Shown here one piece after another: positions 24,430 to 33,053 of a DNA stretch of 33,053 bases. Each line of letters starts with the position of its first letter. Positions within the stretch are counted from its first letter, which is position 1. Under the pieces are notes generated by a model. It had not been told where the DNA came from, made no database searches, and saw only the letters and a program-made list of their open reading frames with translations. The stretch is from Pontibacillus yanchengensis Y32 (lineage in GTDB: Bacteria > Bacillota > Bacilli > Bacillales > BH030062), in assembly GCF_000770635.1 (NCBI RefSeq), contig NZ_AVBF01000043.1:1-33053 (forward strand), in the 5' to 3' direction. A program made the position numbers and the translations under genes.

Positions 24430-25860
24430 ATGAATATAGAGAATCTAATAAAATATCAAGACGCGCTTGGCCAAAAATCTTTAGTAGACCAGGGTCACAT
24501 ATCTTCTCTTGCATTAACCGATTATTACATACAAAAAATCAAGCAATATAACCCTATGCTGAATGCTGTGGTTCACACGATGTTTGACGAAGCTATAGCT
24601 ACTGCAGAGAATGGGGATCAATTAACTGGTGCTTTATCTGGTTTACCTTTTTTAATAAAAGACTTAAACCAAGTGAAAGGTCACCCAGCATCTTCTGGTT
24701 CTAAACTTATGGAAGGATACATTGCAAAGGAAGATGACATATATGTAGAGCGGTATAAAAATGCTGGACTTGTTCTTCTCGGAAAGACAAACACACCTGA
24801 ATTCGGTTTTCTGCCTACAACAGATCCTCAATACTTAGGGCCAGCACGAAACCCATGGAATTTATCTTTATCTGCAGGTGGATCAAGTGGAGGAGCAGCA
24901 GCAGCAGTAGCATCTGGTATGATTCCGTTTGCTCATGGAAGTGACGGAGGTGGCTCCATACGAATACCAGCGTCTTGTTGTGGATTATTTGGGTTAAAAC
25001 CCTCAAGAGGTCGAGGTCCTTATGGAATTTATATGAATGACTTTGCGGTAAGCCATGCTCTAACAAGATCAGTAAGAGATAGTGCGGCACTATTGGATGT
25101 AGTAAAAGGAAAAGGTGCTTATGAGGGGTATCCTTCCTTAAATGAAGATATATCGTTCCTAAATGAGATGTATAAAAAACCGAGAACATTAAAGGTTGCA
25201 ATTGCACCTGACTGGAATCAACAAGTATCCATTTCAGAAGAAAACCGTGCGGCTATAGAAACCACTGTTACGCTCTTGGAAGAGTTAGGACATGATGTCA
25301 GCTATGAGGTACCTACTTTTGATTTTATTCAATTTGCTCGTGATTTTATTACCATATGGATTGCAAGTGGGTCCGTCATCATTAAGCACATGGGGCTTTT
25401 GGCAGGAACCATACCTGGTGAAGATAACTTAGAGGCAGTTTCCTATGATGTGTTCAGAAATGGAAACAGTATTACAGCGCTAGAATATGAAGAGGCACGA
25501 GTTAGACTACAGATGACGAGCAAAAAAGCACTAGCTTTTCACGATACTTATGATATTCTCGTAACGCCAGTACTGAACGGACTGCCAGCTGAAGTTGGAG
25601 CATTTGATCATCAGAAAAATGCGATAGAAGATATGTTTGATACAATGGTCAATTATGTAAGTTTCACTCAACTTGCTAACGTTACTGGTCAACCATCGAT
25701 GAGTGTACCTTTATATTGGTCGGAAACGAACATACCTATTGGAGTTCAATTCTCTGGAAGAGTGGGAGAAGAGGAGACGCTATTCCAATTAGCTGCTCAG
25801 TTAGAAGGTAAGAAACCTTGGATTCATCGTTATGAGGAAATAGATTTGAAAAACATATAA
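24430..25860 (+). CDS. Amidase signature family hydrolase
   Basis: A 476-residue amidase. The catalytic Ser-cisSer-Lys triad appears as Lys77 ([10 protein letters not shown]), Ser152 ([16 protein letters not shown]) and Ser176 ([13 protein letters not shown]). The spacing of 24 residues between the two serines is the family norm. It hydrolyses an amide bond to acid and ammonia, but substrate is open. It lacks gatB/gatC neighbours, so it is not the tRNA amidotransferase subunit. Start at the ATG 24430 behind AGGTGGG; earlier in-frame starts would extend into the pflB promoter region. Monocistronic, divergent from pflB. Confidence 0.85.
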   Translation: MNIENLIKYQDALGQKSLVDQGHISSLALTDYYIQKIKQYNPMLNAVVHTMFDEAIATAENGDQLTGALSGLPFLIKDLNQVKGHPASSGSKLMEGYIAKEDDIYVERYKNAGLVLLGKTNTPEFGFLPTTDPQYLGPARNPWNLSLSAGGSSGGAAAAVASGMIPFAHGSDGGGSIRIPASCCGLFGLKPSRGRGPYGIYMNDFAVSHALTRSVRDSAALLDVVKGKGAYEGYPSLNEDISFLNEMYKKPRTLKVAIAPDWNQQVSISEENRAAIETTVTLLEELGHDVSYEVPTFDFIQFARDFITIWIASGSVIIKHMGLLAGTIPGEDNLEAVSYDVFRNGNSITALEYEEARVRLQMTSKKALAFHDTYDILVTPVLNGLPAEVGAFDHQKNAIEDMFDTMVNYVSFTQLANVTGQPSMSVPLYWSETNIPIGVQFSGRVGEEETLFQLAAQLEGKKPWIHRYEEIDLKNI

Positions 25861-25870
25861 AAGCAGCGAG

Positions 25871-25977
25871 AAGCACGCACTGAAATACAAGTGTGTGCTT
25901 ACTATATGTGATTTGATATACCTCACAGCAGGGTGACAACCTGGAGGTGTGTAACTACTGTCATGGAGGCTTTTTTA
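25871..25977 (+). promoter_or_regulatory. Structured, unassigned RNA-like region before mtlA
   Basis: Three possible structures. AAGCACGCACT (25871-25881) pairs with AGTGTGTGCTT (25890-25900), probably the amidase 3' end. ACCTCACAG (25920-25928) pairs with CTGGAGGT (25941-25948) with one bulge. GTGACA (25933-25938) can pair with TGTCAT (25959-25964), ahead of a run of six Ts at 25971. The second and third share a region and cannot both form as simple hairpins, which recalls an attenuator. No known riboswitch class was recognised. Confidence 0.35.
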
Positions 25978-25980
25978 ATT

Positions 25981-26046
25981 ATGTCATAGAGTGTATGCCA
26001 AACGTGCATTTAGATTGTATTGAGAAAGGGGGTGTAATCGCTTTAC
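25981..26046 (+). promoter_or_regulatory. mtlA promoter with candidate MtlR operator and cre
   Basis: ATGTCATA (25981-25988) and TATGCCAA (25994-26001) form an inverted repeat with half-sites resembling the MtlR consensus TTGNCACA/TGTGNCAA (recalled), but 5 bases apart rather than 4. Downstream, TTAGAT (26010-26015) and TGTAAT (26033-26038) make a -35/-10 pair with 17-base spacing and a weak -35, typical of an activator-dependent promoter. TGTAATCGCTTTAC (26033-26046) matches 12 of 14 positions of a cre and covers the -10. Confidence 0.45.
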
Positions 26047-26095
26047 TATGAAGATACAGAAAAAATAAAAAGAGACGACAAAGGAGGAACAAATC

Positions 26096-27568
26096 ATGAG
26101 TGAACAACAAACGGGAATTAGAGCAAAAGTTCAAAAGTTTGGTAGTTTCTTGAGTGGAATGATTATGCCAAACATTGGTGCATTTATCGCATGGGGACTT
26201 ATTACAGCATTTTTTATTGAAACAGGTTGGACGCCAAATGAAGAACTAGCTCAGCTTGTTGGTCCTATGATCACGTATCTATTACCGCTATTAATTGCAT
26301 TTACAGGTGGTCGCCTAGTACATGGATTACGAGGCGGAGTTGTAGGTGCCACTGCTACGATGGGGGTTATCGTAGGTGCTGATATCCCTATGTTCATGGG
26401 AGCTATGTTAATGGGACCACTTGGTGGTGTGACCATTAAGTATATTGATAAGTTCTTTGAAGGAAAAGTTCGATCCGGATTTGAAATGTTAGTGAACAAC
26501 TTTACAGCAGGTATAGGTGGTGGACTACTAGCTATATTTGGTTATTACATTATTGGGCCTGTTGTTAAGGGTGTTACAAATGTATTAGCATCTGCAGTTG
26601 AAGTTCTTGTAAACGCTGGTCTATTACCTCTTGTTAATATCTTTATAGAGCCGGCAAAAGTGTTGTTCTTAAACAACGCAATTAACCATGGAATATTAAG
26701 TCCAATCGCTGTTGATCAAGCAGAGAATACAGGTCAATCTATTCTATTTCTATTAGAAACAAACCCAGGTCCAGGACTTGGAGTACTATTAGCATTCATT
26801 GTATTTGGCAAGGGCGTATCCAAGCAATCAGCTCCTGGTGCTGCTATTATTCACTTCTTTGGAGGCATTCATGAAATTTATTTCCCTTACATTCTTTCTA
26901 AGCCTTCATTAATTCTAGCTGTAATTGCTGGTGGTGTAACAGGAACATCAACATTCGCACTACTTAATGCTGGATTGACGTCTACACCTTCACCGGGTAG
27001 TATCATCGCACTCCTTGCCCTAACACCAAAAGGGAACTTCCTCCCTGTCACCCTAGGAGTACTTCTAGCGGCTGTTGCATCCTTTATCGTTGCTTCCATC
27101 ATTCTAAGATTAAGTAGTCAAGATGAAGGTGATATTAATCAGGCTACAGAAAAAATGGAAGAAATGAAAGGCAAGAAAAGTAGTGTTTCTGACAATATTA
27201 AAAGTGAAGAGTCTTCCGAAGAGGTTAAAAACGCTGAGCAAGCACAAGATGCTTCTGTTTCAGGTGAAGTACCTGATGTGGACCAAGAACAAGTGCAGAA
27301 AATCATTTTTGCCTGTGATGCTGGTATGGGATCCAGTGCAATGGGGGCATCACTATTAAAGAATAAATTCAAGAAAGCAGATATCAATATTGATGTAACT
27401 AATATGGCCATCAATGACTTGCCAAGCGATGTTGATATTGTCATCACCCATAAGGATTTAACAGAGCGTGCCGTTCAAAAGGTTCCAAGTGCCCATCATA
27501 TTTCTGTAGACAACTTCTTGAATAGTCCTAAGTATGATGAACTAGTTACAGAATTAAAAAATGAGTAG
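26096..27568 (+). CDS. mtlA: Mannitol-specific PTS transporter, EIICB
   Basis: A 490-residue permease importing mannitol as mannitol-1-phosphate. The EIIC domain (about 1-345) has the mannitol-family segments SGMIMPNIGAFIAWGLITA, GGVTIKYIDKFFEGKVRSGF and FFGGIHEIYFPY. A polar linker (about 345-398) leads to EIIB with phosphocysteine Cys407 in IIFACDAGMGSSAMGA. There is no EIIA domain; MtlF supplies it. Start at the ATG behind AAAGGAGG. First gene of the mtl operon; a terminator 6 bases after the stop suggests reduced transcription of the genes beyond. Confidence 0.95.
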   Translation: MSEQQTGIRAKVQKFGSFLSGMIMPNIGAFIAWGLITAFFIETGWTPNEELAQLVGPMITYLLPLLIAFTGGRLVHGLRGGVVGATATMGVIVGADIPMFMGAMLMGPLGGVTIKYIDKFFEGKVRSGFEMLVNNFTAGIGGGLLAIFGYYIIGPVVKGVTNVLASAVEVLVNAGLLPLVNIFIEPAKVLFLNNAINHGILSPIAVDQAENTGQSILFLLETNPGPGLGVLLAFIVFGKGVSKQSAPGAAIIHFFGGIHEIYFPYILSKPSLILAVIAGGVTGTSTFALLNAGLTSTPSPGSIIALLALTPKGNFLPVTLGVLLAAVASFIVASIILRLSSQDEGDINQATEKMEEMKGKKSSVSDNIKSEESSEEVKNAEQAQDASVSGEVPDVDQEQVQKIIFACDAGMGSSAMGASLLKNKFKKADINIDVTNMAINDLPSDVDIVITHKDLTERAVQKVPSAHHISVDNFLNSPKYDELVTELKNE

Positions 27569-27573
27569 AAAAG

Positions 27574-27607
27574 AAGAGTCTGGTTTTCTGAATCAGACTC
27601 TTTATTT
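27574..27607 (+). terminator. Terminator between mtlA and mtlR
   Basis: AAGAGTCTG (27574-27582) pairs with CAGACTCTT (27594-27602), followed by TATTT. It probably allows partial read-through so that mtlR-mtlF-mtlD are expressed below mtlA. Confidence 0.75.
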
Positions 27608-27818
27608 AACTAAGGCAATAAAACAAACTCACATAATATGGTCCTAAGCCCATACGTCGGTAGCCGGTTCTTACGCTTTTGTTCTTGCAATTAAATTTTG
27701 TCATAACAAGTAAGACGAAGTTACTTTTTCTTAGCGTTGTATCTTTTTGAGTGTACGTTTTATGATAAAAGTAGGTCCTGACCATACCTGCAGCTTCAAG
27801 AAGGGAGGTGGAGCAGGT

Positions 27819-29924
27819 GTGTATATGACAGGTCGTGAACGGAAAATAGTTGAATTTTTGTTAGAGAGTGAAGAAGTTCTTTCCATTAAGAATATTTCTG
27901 ATACGTTAGAGGTCAGTACACGTACCGTTCATCGTGACATTAAAGGTGTTGAAGAAGTACTTCAACAATTTGATTTAGAAATCGAAAAGCTTTCCGGGCA
28001 AGGTTTAAGAATTGTAGGTACAAATGAAGCGAAACAACAAGTTAAAAAGTCCGTGTATCAACAAAAAATTATTGATTATACACCTGAAGAACGCCAGGTT
28101 ATCATTTTGTCCAGGTTACTTGAAGCGGGAGATCCTGTAAAGTTAATGGTATTAGCCAACGAACTTGGTGTCACTGTGGCAACAATAAGTAATGATCTAG
28201 ATAAGATTGAAGAGGATTTAGTTTCATCAGAGCTTCAACTTATACGAAAAAGAGGTTACGGTGTTCAGTTAGAAGGTGAAGAAGCGAAGATTAGAGAAGT
28301 CATTAGCTACCTAATAATGCAGCATATGGATGAACTTGATTTCTTATCGTTTCTTCAACAAAATATTGGAGACTCTACAGAGGATTCCTTGAATAAGGTA
28401 TCTGAACAGCTCTTGGGTCTTGTAAATAAAGAGAAATTAAAAGCTATTAAACTTCATGTGGATGAGGTTCGTAAACAATTAACGTACCATTTGGCTGACA
28501 ATGCTTATGTAGGTCTTGTCGTTCACTTAGCTCTGGCGTTAGAACGTATTCAAAAAGGTGAAACGATTGGTATGAATCAAGAATACTTGAACACCTTGAA
28601 ATCATCTAAAGAATTTGACATAGCAAGTCAACTCATTAACAAGCTAGCACAAACATTTGACCTCTCTATTCCAGAAGCAGAGACAGGATATATTACGATG
28701 CATCTAATGGGAGCTAAGGCAAGATATAATCAAGGACAGTTATTAGAGCAGTCCAGTTTAAGTATAGCCTTTAAAGCAAAACAACTAATTGCATCTGTTT
28801 CCAAAAGAATGGGTGTAAATTTAAATAAGTCAGAGCGATTACTCAATGACCTAGTTGTCCATCTAAAACCGAGCGTATATCGTCTCCAACAAAAAATGGA
28901 GATACACAACACACTAACGGGACAAATTGAAAGAGACTATCCAGAGTTGTTTTATACAGTAGAAGATTCTCTTCACCAAGTATTCCCTCAATTTCAATTT
29001 CCTAAAGAGGAGACAGCGTTTGTGGTAATGCATTTTGCTTCTGCTTTACTAAATGTGGAGAATACAAGAGGTTTAAAGGTGCTCGTTGTTTGTGCAAGTG
29101 GCATAGGTACAGCTAAGATTTTAGCAGCTAAGCTAACTAAACAATTTAAAGAAATTGAAGAAGTAAAGCATCAATCCCTATTTGATTTGGACCAAAGTGT
29201 AACGGATGAATATGACCTAATTATTTCGACAGTGGGACTTGTTGAATTTGAAGACTATGTGCAAGTTAGTCCAATTTTACCAAAGCAAGACATCCATAAG
29301 ATAGAACATGCAATAAGGCGAGTGCAGCTTACCGGTCAATTGGCAAGAGATGATGGATCAATCCCAGTTGAAAATGAGGTAGAAGACGAAACATTACATG
29401 CTATACGCATGTCCGTTGAATCGGTTCAACGTTATGCCAATACAATTAGTCAACTTTTAAATGGATTAATGGTACAAACAATTACAGCCACAAATCCAGA
29501 GGATGCTTTAAGCCAGGTCACAGACCAATTGCAAAAGGCTGGCATCATTAAAGACAAATCACCGGTAGTTCAACACTTGCTTGATAGGGAAGATATAGGA
29601 GGGCTGGGGATACCAGACACACATCTTGCTCTATACCATGCAAGAAGCGATGCTATTGATCAAGCTTCCTTTTCTATTCATATGGTAGAAACACCACTAA
29701 CCTTAAAAGGGATGGACGATGAAAATATGAGAGTTGATACAATTCTCATGATGCTAGCACCAAAGAATATACATCAAGAGGGTCTAGAAGTGTTAAGTTT
29801 TATTAGTTCTTTAATCGTGGAAGACGAGGATAGCACCATAATCCTTGAATCAAAAGATGAAGATAAAATGATTCGGTACGTATCAAATCAGCTTCACAAA
29901 TTCTTTAAAACGAAACAATCATAG
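27819..29924 (+). CDS. mtlR: Mannitol operon transcriptional activator with PTS regulatory domains
   Basis: A 701-residue activator of the MtlR/LevR-like DeoR-BglG group. Order: helix-turn-helix (ISDTLEVSTRTVHRDIKGVE), second HTH (LANELGVTVATISNDLDKIE), two PRDs (about 190-410, for example HVDEVRKQLTYHLADNAYVG and a FVVMHFASALLN at the end of PRD2), EIIB-like domain with Cys425 (VVCASGIGTAK), and EIIA-like domain with His602 (PDTHLALYHAR). Phosphorylation of PRD2 by HPr activates, and phosphorylation of the EIIB/EIIA-like sites inhibits, in B. subtilis and Geobacillus. The GTG at 27819 is the preferred start: it gives (M)YMTGRE, matching the N-terminus recalled for B. subtilis MtlR, behind GGGAGG. 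mtlF follows after 13 bases. Confidence 0.92.
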   Translation: MYMTGRERKIVEFLLESEEVLSIKNISDTLEVSTRTVHRDIKGVEEVLQQFDLEIEKLSGQGLRIVGTNEAKQQVKKSVYQQKIIDYTPEERQVIILSRLLEAGDPVKLMVLANELGVTVATISNDLDKIEEDLVSSELQLIRKRGYGVQLEGEEAKIREVISYLIMQHMDELDFLSFLQQNIGDSTEDSLNKVSEQLLGLVNKEKLKAIKLHVDEVRKQLTYHLADNAYVGLVVHLALALERIQKGETIGMNQEYLNTLKSSKEFDIASQLINKLAQTFDLSIPEAETGYITMHLMGAKARYNQGQLLEQSSLSIAFKAKQLIASVSKRMGVNLNKSERLLNDLVVHLKPSVYRLQQKMEIHNTLTGQIERDYPELFYTVEDSLHQVFPQFQFPKEETAFVVMHFASALLNVENTRGLKVLVVCASGIGTAKILAAKLTKQFKEIEEVKHQSLFDLDQSVTDEYDLIISTVGLVEFEDYVQVSPILPKQDIHKIEHAIRRVQLTGQLARDDGSIPVENEVEDETLHAIRMSVESVQRYANTISQLLNGLMVQTITATNPEDALSQVTDQLQKAGIIKDKSPVVQHLLDREDIGGLGIPDTHLALYHARSDAIDQASFSIHMVETPLTLKGMDDENMRVDTILMMLAPKNIHQEGLEVLSFISSLIVEDEDSTIILESKDEDKMIRYVSNQLHKFFKTKQS

Positions 29925-29937
29925 GGAGGATTTTACA

Positions 29938-30372
29938 ATGTCCACAATTTTAAAACCAGAAAATATTGAATTAAACCAAACACTTTCAAGTAAGGAAGAA
30001 GCAATCCGTTATGTCGGAGGTATTTTGCATAGCGAGGGATATGTAAGTGAAGATTATATTGATTCCATGCTAGAGCGTGAAGAAGTTACTTCTACGTATA
30101 TGGGGAACTATGTAGCTATTCCTCACGGGACGGAAAATGCTAAGAAATCTGTGTTAGAGACAGGCCTTTCAGTTGTCACTGTTCCAGAAGGTGTTGATTT
30201 TGGAGATGGAAATATTGTGAAATTGCTTATTGGCATTGCCGGTAAAGGTGACGAGCATCTTGAAATTCTTTCTCAAATAGCCTTAGTATGCTCCGAGGAA
30301 GAGAACATTCAAAAAATCTTAGACGCGCAAACGAAAGATGAAGTGATTTCCCTTTTCAGCGAGGTGAATTAA
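29938..30372 (+). CDS. mtlF: Mannitol-specific PTS EIIA component
   Basis: A 144-residue cytoplasmic phosphotransfer protein. It receives phosphate from HPr on His63 (YVAIPHGTENAK) and passes it to the cysteine of MtlA EIIB. LSSKEEAIRYVGGIL and the rest match the EIIA-mannitol fold, and the length is normal. Ribosome site AGGGAGGA. One base separates its stop codon from the mtlD start, so the two are translationally coupled. Confidence 0.95.
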   Translation: MSTILKPENIELNQTLSSKEEAIRYVGGILHSEGYVSEDYIDSMLEREEVTSTYMGNYVAIPHGTENAKKSVLETGLSVVTVPEGVDFGDGNIVKLLIGIAGKGDEHLEILSQIALVCSEEENIQKILDAQTKDEVISLFSEVN

Positions 30373-30373
30373 T

Positions 30374-31516
30374 ATGTTAGCTGTTCATTTTGGTGCCGGT
30401 AACATCGGAAGAGGATTTATTGGTGAACTATTGTATGCATCAAATTATGAAACAATCTTTGTAGATGTTAATGAAACATTAATTGATCAATTAAATCAAC
30501 GTCAATCCTATACGGTTGAATTAGCTGGAAGCGGTGAAAAAATAGATGTACACAATGTAAGTGGTCTGAATAGTATAAGTCAAAAAGATGCGGTTGTAGA
30601 TGCAATAGTAAATGCTGATATCATCACAACAGCAGTAGGACCGCATATTTTATCTGCCATCTCAGAGATCATCGCTCAAGGATTAGAGAAGCGACTAGAG
30701 CAAGGAAAATCTCCTATCAATATCATTGCATGTGAAAATATGATTGGTGGCAGTGAACAACTAAAAGCCCATATTTTAGATCATATCAATTATCAAAAAG
30801 ATACCTTCGAAAAGAATGTAGGATTTCCTAACGCTGCTGTAGACCGAATCGTTCCAGATCAAAATAATGATGATCCTCTAACGGTTAAGGTTGAACCTTA
30901 TTATGAATGGGTCGTGGAGACGAGCGATATCAAAGGTGAAAAGCCTCCTGTCCAAGGAATTAAATATGTTGATGATTTAACGCCATTTATTGAACGCAAG
31001 CTATTTACGGTTAACACTGGTCATGCAGGAGCAGCATATTTAGGAAGATACTATGGGCATCAAACCATTAAACAAGCAATGGATGACCCGACGATTGTGG
31101 GGAAAGTACGAGCAGCTCTTCATGAATCCGGATCTGTTTTAATTGAGAAATATAACTTTTCTAAAGAAGAACATCATGAATATATCGAAAAAATTATTGA
31201 ACGATTCTTAAACCCTGATTTATCTGATGAAGTTACAAGAGTGGGTCGTGCACCAAAACGTAAATTGGGTTCAAATGATCGTCTCATTCGTCCAGCCCTT
31301 GAATATATTGAATGGGTAGGTAAAGATCCAGAAAATCTTTCTGAAATTATTGCAGCCGCTCTTTTATATAAGGACGACAATGATGATGAAGCATCTTCCC
31401 TTCATCAATCCGTTAAAGAAAAAGGAGCTATTGAGACCTTAAAAGAAGTAGCAGAATTAGAAGATGACAGTCGTTTAGTAAAGGCAGTGGAAACAAGATT
31501 GAACGAAATGAAATAA
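30374..31516 (+). CDS. mtlD: Mannitol-1-phosphate 5-dehydrogenase
   Basis: A 380-residue NAD-dependent enzyme turning mannitol-1-phosphate into fructose-6-phosphate, so linking uptake to glycolysis. The N-terminal Rossmann motif is HFGAGNIGRGFIG. IIACENMIGGSEQLK, PNAAVDRIVP and RKLFTVNTGHAGAAYLG (with the catalytic lysine segment) are the family blocks. Length is as expected (about 373-383). Last gene of the operon, followed by a strong terminator. Confidence 0.95.
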   Translation: MLAVHFGAGNIGRGFIGELLYASNYETIFVDVNETLIDQLNQRQSYTVELAGSGEKIDVHNVSGLNSISQKDAVVDAIVNADIITTAVGPHILSAISEIIAQGLEKRLEQGKSPINIIACENMIGGSEQLKAHILDHINYQKDTFEKNVGFPNAAVDRIVPDQNNDDPLTVKVEPYYEWVVETSDIKGEKPPVQGIKYVDDLTPFIERKLFTVNTGHAGAAYLGRYYGHQTIKQAMDDPTIVGKVRAALHESGSVLIEKYNFSKEEHHEYIEKIIERFLNPDLSDEVTRVGRAPKRKLGSNDRLIRPALEYIEWVGKDPENLSEIIAAALLYKDDNDDEASSLHQSVKEKGAIETLKEVAELEDDSRLVKAVETRLNEMK

Positions 31517-31519
31517 TAG

Positions 31520-31550
31520 AAAAAAGCGTCCTCTAAAAGGACGCTTTTTT
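31520..31550 (+). terminator. Intrinsic terminator of the mtl operon
   Basis: AAAAAAGCGTCCT pairs with AGGACGCTTTTTT across a 5-base loop, with the T-run continuous with the stem. It starts four bases after the mtlD stop. Confidence 0.9.
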
Positions 31551-31627
31551 GTATGTTAAATAAGACTGGTAATATAAAATGAAAGAAAAGATTTCATAAT
31601 TTTTTACATAAGGGAAGGTGAAACGAA

Positions 31628-32824
31628 TTGACGCCTTTACAAATCATTCTTTTACTATTGGTAGGCTATATTGTATTCACAATTGATAAAAAGCAAGAAA
31701 ATTTTCCGGTACCTGTAGTGCTATTAGTGGCTGGAATTCTTTTATCTTTTATTCCTTTTTTCCAATCCATTAAGGTTAATAAAACTATTATTTATGATCT
31801 CTTTTTGCCAGCTCTTTTGTTTGTATCAGCATATCGGTACTCGCCAAATGCCTTAAGAGAACATGGTGGTATTATTGCAACATTAAGTACGATAGGTTTG
31901 GTCATGACGGCAATTCTATTTGGATTTATGATACATGTGGTAGGTGGAGTTTTTGTCTCCATTTCACTTATAGGATCTCTAGTGATTGCATCGATTTTAA
32001 CACCTACTGACCCTGTATCCGTTGTGTCGATATTAAAAAAATCTGCCGATAACCCAAAAGTTGCAGATGTTGTTGAAGGAGAGTCCATGATTAATGACGG
32101 AACAAGTATTGTACTATTTACCGTTTTAGCTGGCATGTTTATTAATCAAGAATCCTTCTCCATTATCAGTTTCTTAAGTGAGTTTTTACTTGTGTCTATA
32201 GGCGGTGCGATTCTAGGATTATTTTGTGGATGGGCTGTTAGTCAAGCTGTTCATATAACCCATCATAAAGAATACCAGGTAATGCTAAGCATTATTCTAG
32301 CTTATGGCATCTTTCATATAGCAGAACATATTGGTGTTTCCGGTGTTTTGGCGACAGTTGCATCAGGCATCATGTTATCCTGGGAATTTGAACATACGAA
32401 TCAAGAAGATCATTATCGAGAAGCGTTGGATGGTTTCTGGAATGTAGTGGAACCTACCATATTAGCACTTGTTTTCTTATTAATTGGTATAGAGGCTACT
32501 AGCTATTTAACCATTGGGGATTGGGAAATTGCCCTGTTACTTTTTGTATCGTCTCTTGTGATTCGATTTGTAATTATTGCAGGGATTATTCAATTCTTCC
32601 CTTCTTGGAGAAAGGAAATCGATTGGCGTGAAATAACACTCATTAGCTGGTCGGGAATAAAAGGAACGATGTCAGTTGCATTACTGTTAAGTTTGCAAGC
32701 ACAGGTATCTTCAAATGATGAAGTGAATCTTTTGATTTCCATATCATTTGCCGTCGTTGTATTATCATTAGTGGTACAAAGTTTAGGTATATATCCTTTG
32801 TCTAAAGTATTGCGTAAGAACTAA
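31628..32824 (+). CDS. CPA1-family Na+(or K+)/H+ antiporter
   Basis: A 398-residue membrane protein with about 11-12 hydrophobic segments. LTPTDPVSVVSILKKS and VVEGESMINDGTSIVLFTV carry the paired acidic/ND motif of NhaP/CPA1 exchangers. TILALVFLLIGIEAT and WSGIKGTMSVALLLSL are further family blocks. It expels Na+ or K+ for H+ and would serve pH and salt homeostasis, in line with a salt-tolerant host. It lacks the C-terminal hydrophilic domain seen in longer CPA1 proteins. Start is a TTG at 31628, 7 bases after AAGGGAAGGTG. Monocistronic; repeat R3 follows. Confidence 0.87.
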   Translation: MTPLQIILLLLVGYIVFTIDKKQENFPVPVVLLVAGILLSFIPFFQSIKVNKTIIYDLFLPALLFVSAYRYSPNALREHGGIIATLSTIGLVMTAILFGFMIHVVGGVFVSISLIGSLVIASILTPTDPVSVVSILKKSADNPKVADVVEGESMINDGTSIVLFTVLAGMFINQESFSIISFLSEFLLVSIGGAILGLFCGWAVSQAVHITHHKEYQVMLSIILAYGIFHIAEHIGVSGVLATVASGIMLSWEFEHTNQEDHYREALDGFWNVVEPTILALVFLLIGIEATSYLTIGDWEIALLLFVSSLVIRFVIIAGIIQFFPSWRKEIDWREITLISWSGIKGTMSVALLLSLQAQVSSNDEVNLLISISFAVVVLSLVVQSLGIYPLSKVLRKN

Positions 32825-32873
32825 GTTTTAATAAATCATAAACTCTATTCAGCCAACCTGTTAACTTTATATT

Positions 32874-33053
32874 GGCTTTGTTAAAGTTTGTTGTTGATAT
32901 AATAATGAAATGGTTATATTTTCTTCTATATAAGCACCATAATCTGGAAGACTTGGATTCGAGATATTATGTGGATGAGAGATGTTTCCGTTGTTTTAGT
33001 AAGCATAAAGGTGGCCGTGGAACAACTCGCGTCCTGCCGGCGAGCTGGCAAGC
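32874..33053. mobile_element. Palindromic repeat element R3, left part, cut by the window edge
   Basis: It begins GGCTTTGTTAAAGTTTGTTG, the exact inverse of the R2 right end (CAACAAACTTTAACAAAGCC). The next 90 bases, including CATAATCTGGAAGACTTGGA and CGAGATAT, also match R2. Hairpin A starts with AAAGGTGGCCGTGGAACAA and the body CTCGCGTCCTGCCGGCGAGC, then the window ends. The remaining half should lie beyond. Confidence 0.75.

Noticed and set aside
24815-25207. 130-residue leucine/histidine-rich antisense frame in the amidase gene
   Set aside because: It is a by-product of glycine/alanine/serine codons in the amidase signature region and has no ribosome site or homology pattern.
25947-26051. 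Possible 34-residue GTG-started peptide with CNYCHGG and two more cysteines before mtlA
   Set aside because: It lacks a properly spaced ribosome site, overlaps the proposed mtlA operator and promoter, and is short enough to be chance.
27640-27690. Sequence CGCTTTTGTTCTT resembling the end of the 16101-16314 repeat
   Set aside because: Only about a dozen bases match and no inverted partner or internal palindromes are found nearby; it could be a decayed fragment, but this cannot be shown.

Overview
The window looks like chromosome from a low-GC, endospore-forming Bacillaceae, probably one of the halotolerant or marine genera. The reasons are an alpha/beta-type small acid-soluble spore protein, an IspA-type intracellular subtilisin, a NagR/NagP pair close to those of Bacillus, an mtlA-mtlR-mtlF-mtlD order as in Geobacillus, strong Shine-Dalgarno sequences, frequent TTG/GTG starts, and GC-rich palindromic intergenic repeats of a Bacillaceae kind. 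This placement is inference; no rRNA or tRNA gene is present to fix it.

Layout. 1-500: end of an unidentified gene and a palindromic repeat element (R1). 500-4420: N-acetylglucosamine uptake, with the repressor nagR divergent from the PTS transporter nagP, followed by a broken PTS-associated gene. 4595-9181: single genes (intracellular subtilisin, HIT hydrolase, VOC protein, small membrane protein, lipoprotein, OYE-type flavin oxidoreductase). 9411-10440: a second repeat element (R2) abutting a compact putative small RNA on the minus strand. 10444-16000: small protein, CoA-disulfide reductase, membrane protein, SASP, lipoprotein alpha/beta hydrolase, two membrane proteins. 16101-20097: another palindromic repeat, then a minus-strand operon of a ThDP enzyme (acetolactate synthase-like), an aldehyde dehydrogenase and a secreted DUF3298-like protein. 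20227-20830: repeat R4. 21266-24268: pflB-pflA with an Fnr/Rex-type box upstream. 24430-25860: amidase. 26096-31516: mannitol PTS operon mtlA-mtlR-mtlF-mtlD. 31628-32824: CPA1 Na+/H+ antiporter. 32874-end: start of repeat R3.

Metabolic theme: two PTS routes (GlcNAc, mannitol) feed glycolysis. Pyruvate can leave through pyruvate formate-lyase when oxygen is low, or possibly through the acetolactate synthase-like enzyme. The nagR/nagP intergenic region shows two NagR-type operators, each overlapping a candidate -35 box, and mtlA has a candidate MtlR dyad.

The most interesting non-coding items are (i) a roughly 90-nt minus-strand RNA with two hairpins that both display the loop context CAAGGAUG and a strong terminator, and (ii) a family of long palindromic elements whose copies show compensatory base changes in their stems. 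No CRISPR array, phage, transposase gene, tRNA or rRNA was seen.
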